This document shows positions 16,207 through 25,340 of a stretch of 35,628 nt of DNA, piece by piece; within the stretch, counting starts at the first letter, position 1, and the number at the start of each line of letters is the position of its first letter. The translations under genes and the position numbers were made by a program. Source of the stretch: Deltaproteobacteria bacterium (lineage in GTDB: Bacteria > Desulfobacterota > Dissulfuribacteria > Dissulfuribacterales > QOAL01); assembly GCA_027028245.1 (NCBI GenBank), contig JALVJO010000097.1:1-35628 (forward strand), in the 5' to 3' direction. The notes below the pieces were generated by a model. The model worked only from the letters and a program-made list of their open reading frames with translations, ran no database searches and had not been told where the DNA came from.

Positions 16207-17454
16207 TTATCTAATTCTTTTATCAAGTATACTGAAGTACTTTTTCATGGCAAGTCTTGCATAACGGGCAGCCCTTGTCCCCAGAACGTCCCTGTGGGCT
16301 ACCACAACCCCTACTGCCATGCTTCTTGCACCCCCTTTTTCCCTTGCAATGCCGCAGAACCAGTCATAACGCAGCTCATGGGTATTGTTATCAATGGTGC
16401 CTGTCTTGCCGCCTATTTCCAGGCGGCTCAGGACCCTGTCACGGTTGTATCCATAAAAGGCCTTTCTGGCAGTCCCCGATTTGACAGTGGCCTTCATCAT
16501 GCTGAAGAGGAGATCCGCGGTCCTGGGATTTATCGGTCTTGTAAGTGGATAGATCCGGCTCTGGTATACTGTCTCGCCCTCAAGGGTCTTTATGGAATCA
16601 ATAAAGCTTGGGGCCATTATCACGCCGCGGTTGGATACTGCACCTGCAATGAGGGCCCCATGAAGGGCTGTGATTCTTGTGGCCTTGTTGAATCCGCTTG
16701 CAACCTCAGCAAGACTGAAGGCGTCATCCCTTAGAATTATAGTGCTTTTTTTAACCGGTATCTCAAAGGGTATTTGTTTTTGCCACAAAAACCTTTCTGA
16801 CATCTCCTGAAGGCCCTTTTTCTTCAGGTATAATGCTCCGATTTTTCCAAAGACGGCATTAATAGAATCTTTAAAGGCCTCTTTCAGGGTTACTTTGCTG
16901 GTGTAACGGGTCTTTTTTTCCTTTAGCTGGTATTTGTAAAGGGTGTGCTTGCCTCCGTTAAAGGCAAGTACGGTGTTCGGCCTCATGCCCAGAAATTCTA
17001 TGGCACCTGCCGCTGTTACCACCTTGAATATGCTGGCAGAAGGAACAAGCCTGCGGGTCCATACATGCTCCCCAGGATTCAATCGGTCAAATCCTGACAT
17101 GGCAAGTATTCGTCCGGAAACAGGATCGAGACAGACAATTGCGGTAAATTCCCCCAGGGCCTCGGTCATGAGCGAGTCAAGATATGACTGGAGCTCCTGG
17201 TTGATTGTTGTGGCAGCAGTAAAAGTGCTGCCGCCGCATGCGAAGGTGAAAGCCCGGCTGGTCAGCTGGGAAGCAGGTTTTTCCCCGATAGAGCCCTTAA
17301 GGACCGATATGGAAATTCTGGACAGCTTATTGCTTCCCCAGAATCCAGGGCCTCCAAGGCCCCCTGCAGCACAACATGCAGTATAGAAAAGGAGGTGAAC
17401 GAAAATCAGTAAACCAATTATTTTCAATCTATGACATTTTGAAGGTGTCGTCAT
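16207..17454 (-). CDS. Penicillin-binding protein, transpeptidase domain only
   Basis: A 415-residue D,D-transpeptidase. The serine-enzyme motifs are S141-IF-K144, S197-I-N199 and K350-TG in GGKTGT. A hydrophobic N-terminal segment (~11-30, with cysteines) could be a membrane anchor or signal. The PBP dimerisation module that normally precedes the transpeptidase in PBP2 or FtsI is missing: only ~55 poorly conserved residues separate the anchor from the start of the catalytic domain (TTINQELQSYLDSLM). It would crosslink peptidoglycan or act as an accessory transpeptidase or carboxypeptidase. No mrd, rod or fts genes are adjacent, so its partner is unknown. Related single-domain proteins occur in Desulfobacterota. 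The family is certain; the role is not. Confidence 0.88.
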   Translation of the reverse strand: MTTPSKCHRLKIIGLLIFVHLLFYTACCAAGGLGGPGFWGSNKLSRISISVLKGSIGEKPASQLTSRAFTFACGGSTFTAATTINQELQSYLDSLMTEALGEFTAIVCLDPVSGRILAMSGFDRLNPGEHVWTRRLVPSASIFKVVTAAGAIEFLGMRPNTVLAFNGGKHTLYKYQLKEKKTRYTSKVTLKEAFKDSINAVFGKIGALYLKKKGLQEMSERFLWQKQIPFEIPVKKSTIILRDDAFSLAEVASGFNKATRITALHGALIAGAVSNRGVIMAPSFIDSIKTLEGETVYQSRIYPLTRPINPRTADLLFSMMKATVKSGTARKAFYGYNRDRVLSRLEIGGKTGTIDNNTHELRYDWFCGIAREKGGARSMAVGVVVAHRDVLGTRAARYARLAMKKYFSILDKRIR

Positions 17455-17734
17455 GGCTGGCTCTCATACTATTTTTCAGGCCTCGTGTCCAGACAGGACG
17501 GCCTGTTGTCAAGCAGGGAAAATCCTTGGACAGATAGCTCTGGCAATGTTATTTTTTAAGCGGCAGCATGGAGCTTTTTTGCTGTCTGGAACAATCCATT
17601 TCCAATGGGTATCGGGTCCTAATAAAAGCTGGAGAAGTTATTAAAAAACAGTCATTTTTAAACCTATAGTCTCTTCTACTTGCGGCCGAACAAGAGGTCA
17701 TTGAAGAAACTTTGCGAAAAAGGAGGCTAAACAG

Positions 17735-18133
17735 ATGAAAATCGGAAGAATCGTCCTTTATTCTGCACTGACATTGGTACTTTTGAGCGGATGTGCCAGC
17801 CAGACCGGCTGGCAGCCCACAGTAGACCCCTATAATGATCCAAGGGCAGCCTACATTAACCAGGACCTTGTTGAATGCAAGATGCTGGCCCAGAGAGTAT
17901 CGGGTTATACGCCAGGCGAGGCGGCCAAGGGCGCCCTGGTGGGAGGAGCTATCGGTGCAGCAGCGGGTGCGGCCATTGGAGCTGCGGCAGGCGCTCCTGG
18001 AAAGGGTGCAGCCATTGGAGCTGCGGCAGGCGGCATGGGAGGCGGCACTTATAAAGGACTGGATGCAGAAGCCAAGTACAAGGATGCCTATATCCGCTGC
18101 ATGAGGCAGCGGGGCCACAATGTCATCAACTGA
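17735..18133 (+). CDS. Glycine-zipper lipoprotein
   Basis: A 132-residue lipoprotein with a type II signal peptide (MKIGRIVLYSALTLVLLSGC, lipidated Cys20). The middle (~62-107) is a glycine-zipper region of alternating G and A (GGAIGAAAGAAIGAAAGA), as in 17-kDa surface antigen and OmpA-like relatives, and it can insert in a membrane. The C-terminus has a YKDAYIRCMRQRGH motif with a second cysteine (also C48), perhaps a disulfide. Inside the zipper a 22-bp DNA segment is repeated exactly 39 nt apart. AAGGAGG precedes the ATG with good spacing. A strong stem-loop follows the stop. Function is unknown; an envelope-structural role is inference. Confidence 0.85.
   Translation: MKIGRIVLYSALTLVLLSGCASQTGWQPTVDPYNDPRAAYINQDLVECKMLAQRVSGYTPGEAAKGALVGGAIGAAAGAAIGAAAGAPGKGAAIGAAAGGMGGGTYKGLDAEAKYKDAYIRCMRQRGHNVIN
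17972..18032 (+). repeat. 22-bp exact direct repeat inside the glycine-zipper gene
   Basis: The 22 bases 17972-17993 recur exactly at 18011-18032, offset by 39 nt (13 codons). They encode AIGAAAG-type units, so the zipper grew by in-frame duplication. Confidence 0.9.
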
Positions 18134-18162
18134 CTCTTGAATTTCAGGAAGATCTTTTTGGG

Positions 18163-18186
18163 AAGGGGGGCTGCACGGCCCCCTTT
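18163..18186 (+). terminator. Stem-loop after the glycine-zipper lipoprotein gene
   Basis: AAGGGGGGC (18163-18171) pairs with GCCCCCTTT (18178-18186), with one G-T pair, around a TGCACG loop. It lies 30 nt after the stop. The downstream T run is short (TTTCTTCATTT), so it could be a weak intrinsic terminator or an mRNA-stabilising hairpin. Confidence 0.6.
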
Positions 18187-18242
18187 CTTCATTTGATCAA
18201 CTGCCACCAGGCTCCAGGCGGCCCGATTGTTTATTTTTCTTA

Positions 18243-18271
18243 TTTAAAATTACATGAAAAAATGCTATAAT
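18243..18271 (+). promoter_or_regulatory. carD promoter with extended -10
   Basis: TTTAAA (18243-18248) and TATAAT (18266-18271) are 17 nt apart, and the -10 is extended by TGC (TGCTATAAT). The predicted start near 18278 leaves a leader of ~55 nt containing AGGAGG at 18312-18317. Confidence 0.55.
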
Positions 18272-18333
18272 TATCAAATTTTTTAAGAAATTATGCGAAA
18301 TTTCACTGCTCAGGAGGAGATAAAACTCAAACC

Positions 18334-18873
18334 ATGTTTAAAGTAGGTGATTTGGCAGTTTATCCTGCCCACGGTGTTGGGCTGATTGAAGCCATTGAAG
18401 AAAAAGAGATCGGCGGAGCCACCCTGGTTTTTTATGTCATGAGGATCCTGGAAAATGACATGAAAATCATGATCCCCAAGAACAACACCGAGACAGTCGG
18501 GCTGCGTTCCATCATTTCCAAGAAGGATGTGGAAAGGGTTTATTCCATCCTTGAGGAAAAGGACATAAAATTTACGCCCCAGACATGGAACAGGCGTTAC
18601 AGGGAATACATGGAAAGGATCAAAACCGGATCTATTTTCGACCTGGCGGCAGTATTGAGGGATCTTTATATCCTTCAAATGGACAAACCGCTTTCCTTTG
18701 GGGAAAGAAAGATGCTGGAAACCGCAAAGGCCCTTCTGGTCAAGGAGCTTTCCATTGCAAGAAACAGGGAAGAAGAAGATATAGAAAAGGGCATAGAATC
18801 CATTTTCGGGGTAGAGGAAGTGCAGACGGAACCTGCACCGGAGATGCTCCTGGAAATGAAAACCGACATTTAG
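18334..18873 (+). CDS. carD: CarD/CdnL-family RNA polymerase-binding regulator
   Basis: A 179-residue CarD protein. The N-terminal Tudor-like domain (~1-60) begins FKVGDLAVYPAHGVGLIEAIEE, the surface that contacts the RNA polymerase beta subunit. The C-terminal helical domain (~70-155) includes FTPQTWNRRYREYMERIKTGSIFDLAAVLRDLY and the LSFGERKMLETAKALL segment. CarD stabilises open promoter complexes, classically at rRNA promoters. The last ~20 residues form an acidic tail. The AGGAGG ribosome site is 16 nt from the ATG, unusually far, yet no better start fits the conserved N-terminus. An 11-bp perfect stem follows the gene and the pseudouridine synthase is next. Confidence 0.94.
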   Translation: MFKVGDLAVYPAHGVGLIEAIEEKEIGGATLVFYVMRILENDMKIMIPKNNTETVGLRSIISKKDVERVYSILEEKDIKFTPQTWNRRYREYMERIKTGSIFDLAAVLRDLYILQMDKPLSFGERKMLETAKALLVKELSIARNREEEDIEKGIESIFGVEEVQTEPAPEMLLEMKTDI

Positions 18874-18882
18874 GATGCAGCC

Positions 18883-18915
18883 AGCGCCTTGCACCAGGCC
18901 TTGATGCAAGGCGCT
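18883..18915 (+). terminator. Perfect 11-bp stem-loop after carD
   Basis: AGCGCCTTGCA (18883-18893) pairs without mismatch with TGCAAGGCGCT (18905-18915) around an 11-nt loop, 9 nt after the carD stop. There is no immediate T tract; a T-rich stretch starts about 15 nt later. It may be a terminator, or a processing site between carD and the downstream gene. Confidence 0.55.
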
Positions 18916-18977
18916 GAGACAATTGAGAAATCTTATTTTATTCTCCTGCCGGCTTTCTTTCAAAAGGCTGAATATAC

Positions 18978-19964
18978 ATGCCAGCCCCAAGGGCAGTTAA
19001 AGTTCAGATCAGAAACAGCAGCTCCCGGAAAATAAGACTCAGGGTAGATGATAAATCCCATGGGATACGCCTGGACAAGTTTCTTGCAGCCGGTATTCCC
19101 AGCCTTTCAAGATCCAGGCTTAAACATCTGATTGAGACAGGAATGGTGGAGCTTTCAGGGGAAAGCACCCTGAAGCCTGGGAAAAAATTATCTGCCGGCC
19201 AGTCCGTAATCATAACCATACCTTCACCAGACCCTCTTGACATAATACCAGAAGATATTCCCCTTGATGTCATGTTCGAGGATGAACACCTTGTTGTAGT
19301 GAACAAACCTGCAGGGATGGTAGTTCACCCGGGGGCAGGAAACGACACGGGCACCCTGGTGCACGCCCTCCTGGCCAGATGCCGGGATCTTTCCGGCATT
19401 GGCGGAAGGCTCAGACCGGGCATCGTGCACAGGCTGGACAAGGACACCAGCGGGCTGATTATAGCGGCAAAGACCGATCAGGCTCACAATCTGCTGGCGG
19501 AAATGTTCAGCAAGCGGCTGGTGCAGAAAATATACACTGCGCTGGTCCAGGGGCAGCTGGCAGATTCTTCCGGAATAATAAACCTTCCCATCGGCAGACA
19601 CCCGCACAGACGAACCAGGATGAGCGTCAATCACAGGAATGGACGGGACGCCCTGACAGCCTACCAGGCAGCCGGGAACCTTGGTCCCCACCAACGACTG
19701 GATCTAACGCTGCATACCGGGAGGACACATCAGATAAGGGTGCACTTGAGCCACATCGGCCACCCCATCCTGGGAGACAGGACCTACGGCGGTACAACGC
19801 TGCTCAAGGGACCAGACGGCAGAAAGATGACAGTAAAAAGACAGATGCTCCATTCAAGCCGCCTGGAATTCAGGCATCCGGTCACGGGGGAAAGGATTTG
19901 TCTTGCCGCTCCGCCTCCAGAAGACATGAAGGCTGTAATAAGGTTTCTCTCCAGAATTAAATAA
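18978..19964 (+). CDS. RluA/RluD-family 23S rRNA pseudouridine synthase
   Basis: A 328-residue enzyme. An S4 RNA-binding domain (~22-80, RLDKFLAAGIPSLSRSRLKHLI) precedes the RluA catalytic domain with HRLDKDTSGL (catalytic Asp154), the VVVNKPAGMVVHPGAGN segment, and the RTHQIRVHLSHIGHPILGD signature. RluD isomerises U1911, U1915 and U1917 of helix 69 in 23S rRNA; the S4 domain and length fit RluD rather than RluA, but RluC is possible, so no symbol is assigned. The ATG start at 18978 has no clear ribosome site and the first ~18 residues are poorly conserved; a later start is possible. It converges with comEC, 22 bp away. Confidence 0.9.
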   Translation: MPAPRAVKVQIRNSSSRKIRLRVDDKSHGIRLDKFLAAGIPSLSRSRLKHLIETGMVELSGESTLKPGKKLSAGQSVIITIPSPDPLDIIPEDIPLDVMFEDEHLVVVNKPAGMVVHPGAGNDTGTLVHALLARCRDLSGIGGRLRPGIVHRLDKDTSGLIIAAKTDQAHNLLAEMFSKRLVQKIYTALVQGQLADSSGIINLPIGRHPHRRTRMSVNHRNGRDALTAYQAAGNLGPHQRLDLTLHTGRTHQIRVHLSHIGHPILGDRTYGGTTLLKGPDGRKMTVKRQMLHSSRLEFRHPVTGERICLAAPPPEDMKAVIRFLSRIK

Positions 19965-19986
19965 GGAAATTTCACAGGATCTCCTG

Positions 19987-22479
19987 TCAAAATTCCTGCC
20001 TTCTGCCCGTGTATGCCGAGACCCTGATCCTTCCACTTTGGGGTATCTGCACATCAATTGTGCCGTCCCGGTCTGTCCTGAAGACCTGGACTCCAAGTCT
20101 CTTATATCTCTTGATTACGGCATCTGAGGGAAGCTTAAAGATGTTTTTATATCCCACTGGACAAAGAGCCACCTCAGGCGAGACTGCCTTCAGAAAAGAA
20201 AGGCTGCTTGATGTCCTGCTTCCGTGGTGCGGAATCACCATGACCTTTGATTTTATCCCCTGCAGGGATAGGATCCTTTTCTCCCTCCAATAATCGATAT
20301 CTCCGGTCATAAGTATGTGCCTGCCGCGAAATGCCAGCTTGAATACGAGACACCTGGCATTTCTGGACTTTTTTTCAGGACAGTTCATACAGGGCAGGAC
20401 CTCAATCTTGCTGTCCTGGCCCAAAAAGACAAACTGGGGCCTCTTCCATCTTTTAACAGGTATCTCTTTTATTTCTGCAAGGCTCAGCAGTTCCTCCCAG
20501 GCAGGCAGGGCAGGATTGTCATCGGTGTTCAGCCAGAGCTCGCCTATCCGGAACTGCCTGAGCAGCGAGGGTATGCCCCCTGCATGGTCCTGCTCAGGAT
20601 GAGAAACCGCCAGGACATCTATCTTTGTTATGCCAAGCCTTCTCAGGTACGGTGCCACCACGCGTTCTCCCATGTCGAAGCTGCGGGAACCCCCGGCATC
20701 GGATACCATTACAAGGCCGTTCGGAAATTCCACCACCTGGCAAAGGCCCTGCCCCACATCCACCAGGTGAAATTCCAGGGTAGAGCGGTGTTTCTTTTCA
20801 TAGCCATGAAACAGGGTGACGACAACCAGAAGAAGTGAGACAGCAAGGCTGATCTTTTTAAAGCGGTATTTTACTGCTCCCAGGGGAACCATGAGAAAAA
20901 GTACAGTGATCAGACATATCTGGCTGATGGAAGGAGGCACTACGTGCCTACTGATCCAGCTCAGGGAGGCAGCATGACTGGCCATGCTTGTCAGTAACCT
21001 GATGCCAAGGTCTGCCGGTTGCCAGAACATGCCGGTAATGGAGGGAAAAGCGGCGCTTGATAAGAGTCCCAGGAGCAGTCCCGGGAGTATTAGAAATTCT
21101 GTCAGGGGAACTGCTGCAAGGTTCAAGACAACGGCCGCTGCGCTGAATCTTTGAAAATAAAATGCCGCCAGGGGAGCAGCGAATAAAAAGGCGGCGGCAC
21201 TCAGGACTGCAATTTTTGAAATTTTTGCACGCAATGTCCTGGTGGAAAAATTCAGGGATTCAAAAAGGTGTATCAGGAAAAAGACCACGAAAAAGGATAG
21301 CTGAAAGGATACATCAAAAAGATAAAATGGACTTATAATCAGCAGGATAAGTGCTGCAAGTGCAGTGGAATTTTTGGGGCTGAAATTTTTTTCAAAAAAA
21401 AGCGCAAGGCCCAGGCAAAGAACCATGAAAAAGGCCCTGAGACTCGACGGGGAGAAACCAGCTGTTGCAGTATAAATGAGACATGCCGCAACAGCGGCGC
21501 AGCAGGAGACAAGACGCACGTTCAGGTTCAAAAGGATCCATTGGCTGAAACCTGCCATGAAGCGGACCATTCCCCCGGCAAAAAGGGCAACCAGGGCCAT
21601 GTGGAGGCCTGATACGGCAAGGAGATGACCAAGCCCGGATACGGCAAACCTCTCAGTGAGCTCCTGATCAAACCATGCCCGTTCACCTGTCAGCATGGCC
21701 ATGGCAACTGCCCTGGTTTCATTTACCGTGAAAAAGGCGCTGACGGCATTCATGATGCCTTGTCTCAATTTCTGAATGTATATATGCAGCAGCCCGGTCC
21801 AGGACATGCCCCCTGCCCTTTGGGAAAGAACCAGTAGTTTCAGCGGGCTGGCGGAGAAACCCCTGACCTTTATGCCCCTTAATGCCCACCAGTTCTCGTA
21901 ATCGAATGTGCCGGGTGTCTTGAAGTTTCTGACCTTTCCAAGCGAAGCAGCAAATCTTATTGAACTGCCAGGAGTGATCTGCTGCCAGGCAAGTCCCTTG
22001 AAGGTAACTGTCATGGTCTCGTGGACAGGCGTGCTGCCCCCGGGTTCCTCCAGGGACTCTACAAGCACCCTGCTCCGGCAGCCGACGCTGACAGGTACGG
22101 GGGCATCCAAGACTATGCCGCTGAAAACGAATTCGCCGCCGGTTTCAGAAAGCCCGGAAAGAAGGCGGGATTCTTGCTGGAGGAGCAGAAAGTGATATCT
22201 TTCATGGCAGTAACCGGCTGAAAAAAGGATGATGGTTCCTGCCAGCATACAGAACAGGTACTTCCTGTCCAGGACAAAGCCGCCTTCTTCATGGTCAACC
22301 AAGGATATGAAGAAAATACAGAGGCAAAACAGGAGGGTTCCAGACAGCCACATGCAGTCTGAACTTTCCAGCCCGAACATCTGCCTGGCCCAAAAAATGC
22401 CGGCGCTAAAAGGGACGGCAATCAGGAAAAGAGGGGCCGGCTCAGGCATTGAAGGGTACCTTTGAATCAGGTCATCCAA
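19987..22479 (-). CDS. comEC: ComEC/Rec2 DNA internalisation channel
   Basis: An 830-residue competence protein. After N-terminal membrane helices comes an OB-like DUF4131 domain (~100-200). The Competence membrane domain (~235-500) carries LTGERAWFDQELTERFAVSGLGHLLAVSGLHMALVA. A metallo-beta-lactamase domain (~560-825) has LVDVGQGLCQVV, HPEQDHAGG and MTGDIDYWRE with IPHHGSRTSSS. ComEC translocates single-stranded DNA across the inner membrane and its lactamase domain may degrade the other strand. HPEQDHAGG resembles the usual HxDxDH site with E in place of the first D. It is the last of three leftward genes (nrdJ, DUF2141, comEC) with gaps of 27 and 20 nt, so it may share the NrdR-controlled promoter. 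Comparison with competence genes (comEA, pilin) is not possible here. Confidence 0.95.
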   Translation of the reverse strand: MDDLIQRYPSMPEPAPLFLIAVPFSAGIFWARQMFGLESSDCMWLSGTLLFCLCIFFISLVDHEEGGFVLDRKYLFCMLAGTIILFSAGYCHERYHFLLLQQESRLLSGLSETGGEFVFSGIVLDAPVPVSVGCRSRVLVESLEEPGGSTPVHETMTVTFKGLAWQQITPGSSIRFAASLGKVRNFKTPGTFDYENWWALRGIKVRGFSASPLKLLVLSQRAGGMSWTGLLHIYIQKLRQGIMNAVSAFFTVNETRAVAMAMLTGERAWFDQELTERFAVSGLGHLLAVSGLHMALVALFAGGMVRFMAGFSQWILLNLNVRLVSCCAAVAACLIYTATAGFSPSSLRAFFMVLCLGLALFFEKNFSPKNSTALAALILLIISPFYLFDVSFQLSFFVVFFLIHLFESLNFSTRTLRAKISKIAVLSAAAFLFAAPLAAFYFQRFSAAAVVLNLAAVPLTEFLILPGLLLGLLSSAAFPSITGMFWQPADLGIRLLTSMASHAASLSWISRHVVPPSISQICLITVLFLMVPLGAVKYRFKKISLAVSLLLVVVTLFHGYEKKHRSTLEFHLVDVGQGLCQVVEFPNGLVMVSDAGGSRSFDMGERVVAPYLRRLGITKIDVLAVSHPEQDHAGGIPSLLRQFRIGELWLNTDDNPALPAWEELLSLAEIKEIPVKRWKRPQFVFLGQDSKIEVLPCMNCPEKKSRNARCLVFKLAFRGRHILMTGDIDYWREKRILSLQGIKSKVMVIPHHGSRTSSSLSFLKAVSPEVALCPVGYKNIFKLPSDAVIKRYKRLGVQVFRTDRDGTIDVQIPQSGRIRVSAYTGRRQEF

Positions 22480-22499
22480 AGGGAAACCACCTGTCCTTC

Positions 22500-23030
22500 C
22501 TATTGGGCCCTGATGGTTATAAAGGTGACTTTTCCTGCCCGGACAGGGAATTTCACCTTGTCAAAATCAGGCGGGCCAAGACCAGGTCGTGCATTGTTTG
22601 AAAAACCGTATTGCTCCTTTGGCAGTCCCAGGATGCGGTCGAACTTGTTGTTACGGTTTGTATCGTGATACATCATGACGGCATAACTGCCAGGTGGAAG
22701 GCCGTCAAACTTTATTACGGCCTCTGTTCCTGCAATCTCCACTGCTGCAGACCTGATGGGATCTCTCCTCTCCTCGTAACTCTTTCTGGAGTCGTACAAG
22801 GCCAGCCTCAGCACTCCTGAGGGAGGATCAAGGCCGGTGATCCGGATAATGATGGTGCCTGCGGGAAAGCCGTTTCCTCCAAGTCCCTTATCTCCCCAAG
22901 GGCTTAGTGCATTGCCGGGAAGGCGCGGCTCAGGGCTGTTTGCCTGGGAGCTGTCCGGGAACAGACAGGTCAGGAGCATCAAGACTGCCAGGAAGAACAA
23001 ATATCCTCCCCTGCAATTGACAGATGCCAC
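22500..23030 (-). CDS. DUF2141 secreted protein
   Basis: A 176-residue exported protein. A hydrophobic segment (~11-25) ending near SSQAN looks like a signal peptide. The rest matches DUF2141, a beta-sandwich family: IIIRITGLDPPSGVLRLALYDS, AVIKFDGLPPGSYAVMMYHDTNRNNKFD, then YGFSNNARPGLGPPDFDKVKF. GTG at 23030 starts it; a TTG at residue 11 has a closer GGAGG but would remove the basic n-region of the signal peptide, so GTG is kept. The function is unknown. It sits between nrdJ and comEC with 27 and 20 nt gaps. Confidence 0.82.
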   Translation of the reverse strand: MASVNCRGGYLFFLAVLMLLTCLFPDSSQANSPEPRLPGNALSPWGDKGLGGNGFPAGTIIIRITGLDPPSGVLRLALYDSRKSYEERRDPIRSAAVEIAGTEAVIKFDGLPPGSYAVMMYHDTNRNNKFDRILGLPKEQYGFSNNARPGLGPPDFDKVKFPVRAGKVTFITIRAQ

Positions 23031-23057
23031 GGCGAAATTTTCAGGACGAAAAGGGTA

Positions 23058-25280
23058 TCAGCTGCATTTTGAAAACCCGCATGAACGGCACAGCAGGCAT
23101 CCCTCTTCTATCTCCAGCACTGCCCCGCAATCCGGACAGGCCATTAAGGTATGATCATTCACTTTTATTTCCACATTTGCCACAGAGGCCAGCACCTTGG
23201 CCATTGCATCAGGACAAGAAAGTATCTGGGTGCCCTCAACCCAGCTTGGAGACGGACATCTGATACCTGAAAGCTGCTTTATAATAACCCTGGGACTTAT
23301 GCCTGACCGAAGTGCCAGGGAGATAAGCCTGCTTTCGGCCTCAATCTGGCAGGCTGCACAGCCGCCGGCCTTACCCATCTGGGCAAAGACCTCGCAGAAA
23401 TCGCGGTCATCCCGGTTAACCGTGACATAAAGATTTCCACAGCCTGTCCGGACCTTCTCAGTGACACCATGGGTCCTGAGTGGCCTGGGTCTGGGAGCAA
23501 TCTTCCCGTTTGATTCACAGATACATTCACCCTGGCCAGCAGCCGCTTCCTTTTTCTTCAGGTTAAGGACCTGCACAGGCCTGCTGCCGTACCTGTAAAT
23601 GGTTATACCCTTTAACCCCTTTTCCCATGCCAGCAGGTATGCCTTTCTGACGTCTTCCTCAGAGGCTTCTTCTGGAAAATTGATGGTCTTTGAAACGGCA
23701 TTGTCTGTTGATTCCTGGAATGCCGCCTGTATTGCAATGTGCTCTTCCGGGCTGACATCCATGGAGGTAATGAATATCTTCTTAAGGTCTTCCGGAACCT
23801 CTTCTATGTTCTGCACAGAGCCGGACTCTGCTATCTTTTCCATGAGCTCCGTACTGTATAAGCCCTTTTCCTCCATGGCCTTCAAAAAGAGAGGATGGGT
23901 TTCCACCAGTTCGCTGCCGTCAAGGACCCGCCTTATGTAGCTGACGGCAAAAAGGGGCTCAATGCCGCTGGAGGCTCCGGCGATAATGCTTATGGTGCCT
24001 GTGGGAGCAATGGTGGTAGTAGTGGCATTTCTCATGTAGGGGGTTTCAGGTTTATCATAAATACTGCCCTTGTAAGCTGGGAAATTGCCACGTTTTTCAG
24101 CCAGGGCTGCCGATGCCTTCTTGGATTCGTCTTCGATAAAGGCCATTATCCGCCTGGCAGTTTCCACTGCAGTGCTGGAATTATATGGAATGCCCAGAGA
24201 TATGAGAAGATCTGCAAAGCCCATGACGCCCAGGCCTATTTTCCTGGTTTTCCTGGTCATCTTCCTGATCTCATCCAAAGGGAACTTGTTGGCGTCTATG
24301 ACGTTGTCCAGGAAGTGCACGCTCTCCCAGACGATCTCCTTCAGACCCCGGAAATCTATCTCCATGTCGGCACCAACAAACTTGCCAAGGTTTATAGAGC
24401 CAAGGTTGCATGATTCATAGGGAAGAAGGGGCTGCTCGCCGCATGGGTTGGTGCTTTCTATCTCCCCCAGATGGGGCGTGGGATTGGAACGGTTGATCCT
24501 GTCCAGGAATATGATACCAGGTTCACCGTTTGCCCAGGCCGAATGAACGATTTCAGCAAAGACCTCCGAGGCAGGCAGCCTTCTTACTTCCTGACCGGTC
24601 CTTGGGTTGACCAGGCCGTAACTCTCCCCCCTTCTTGCTGCCTCCATGAATTCCTCGGTCAGGGCCACTGAAATGTTGAAATTATTCAGCCGGTCGGTCT
24701 TTGTCTTGGCGGTAATGAACTTTTCGATGTCAGGATGGTCCACCCTGAGAATTCCCATGTTTGCACCCCGCCTGGTGCCACCCTGTTTTATTGTCTCCGT
24801 GGCCACATCAAATATGGTCATGAAGGAGATGGGACCGCTGGCCACCCCATGGGTAGTCTTGACTATGTCGCCTTCAGGCCTGATCCGTGAAAATGAAAAA
24901 CCTGTGCCCCCTCCGCTCTTATGTATCATTGCGGTATTTTTTACTGCCTCAAATATGCTTTCTATGGAATCTTCTATGGGAAGGACAAAGCAGGCCGAAA
25001 GCTGCCCCAGCACCCTGCCTGCATTCATCAAGGTGGGGCTGTTGGGCATGAATTTCAGGCTGGTCATCATGTTGTAAAACTTGTCTGCCACTGCCTTGAT
25101 ATCTGCATTGCTGTCATATAAACGGTCAGATTCGGCAATGACATCAGCCACCCGCCTGAACATATCCTCCGGGGTTTCTATTACTCTGCCATGATCATCC
25201 TTTTTGAGGTATCTCCTGGCAAGCACCACCAGTGCATTGTCACTTAGGGGAAGATTGGTGCGAGGAAGTTCCTGGTGCAT
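23058..25280 (-). CDS. nrdJ: Adenosylcobalamin-dependent ribonucleotide reductase (class II)
   Basis: A 740-residue NrdJ that reduces ribonucleotides to deoxyribonucleotides without needing oxygen. The active site reads N278-x-C280-x-E282 (STNPCGEQ), with the reducing pair C97 (SACFVLP) and C291. [23 protein letters not shown] and the [17 protein letters not shown] glycine-rich segment are conserved. The C-terminal tail has a CPDC-x-CRSC zinc-finger-like module, typical of B12-dependent enzymes. The start ATG 25280 is 14 nt from AAGGAGG. Two NrdR-like boxes 31 bp apart lie 61-107 bp upstream. No class I (nrdAB) or class III genes are in the window. It leads the nrdJ-DUF2141-comEC cluster. Confidence 0.95.
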   Translation of the reverse strand: MHQELPRTNLPLSDNALVVLARRYLKKDDHGRVIETPEDMFRRVADVIAESDRLYDSNADIKAVADKFYNMMTSLKFMPNSPTLMNAGRVLGQLSACFVLPIEDSIESIFEAVKNTAMIHKSGGGTGFSFSRIRPEGDIVKTTHGVASGPISFMTIFDVATETIKQGGTRRGANMGILRVDHPDIEKFITAKTKTDRLNNFNISVALTEEFMEAARRGESYGLVNPRTGQEVRRLPASEVFAEIVHSAWANGEPGIIFLDRINRSNPTPHLGEIESTNPCGEQPLLPYESCNLGSINLGKFVGADMEIDFRGLKEIVWESVHFLDNVIDANKFPLDEIRKMTRKTRKIGLGVMGFADLLISLGIPYNSSTAVETARRIMAFIEDESKKASAALAEKRGNFPAYKGSIYDKPETPYMRNATTTTIAPTGTISIIAGASSGIEPLFAVSYIRRVLDGSELVETHPLFLKAMEEKGLYSTELMEKIAESGSVQNIEEVPEDLKKIFITSMDVSPEEHIAIQAAFQESTDNAVSKTINFPEEASEEDVRKAYLLAWEKGLKGITIYRYGSRPVQVLNLKKKEAAAGQGECICESNGKIAPRPRPLRTHGVTEKVRTGCGNLYVTVNRDDRDFCEVFAQMGKAGGCAACQIEAESRLISLALRSGISPRVIIKQLSGIRCPSPSWVEGTQILSCPDAMAKVLASVANVEIKVNDHTLMACPDCGAVLEIEEGCLLCRSCGFSKCS

Positions 25281-25340
25281 ATCAGCTGCTGCTGCCTCCT
25301 TGAAAGCTTTTGAAAAAAATGACGACCCTTTTTGAAAAAC

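Noticed and set aside
23296-23530. Overlapping reading frames inside the nrdJ gene
   Set aside because: They are in other frames, lack starts with ribosome sites, and the nrdJ frame is intact.
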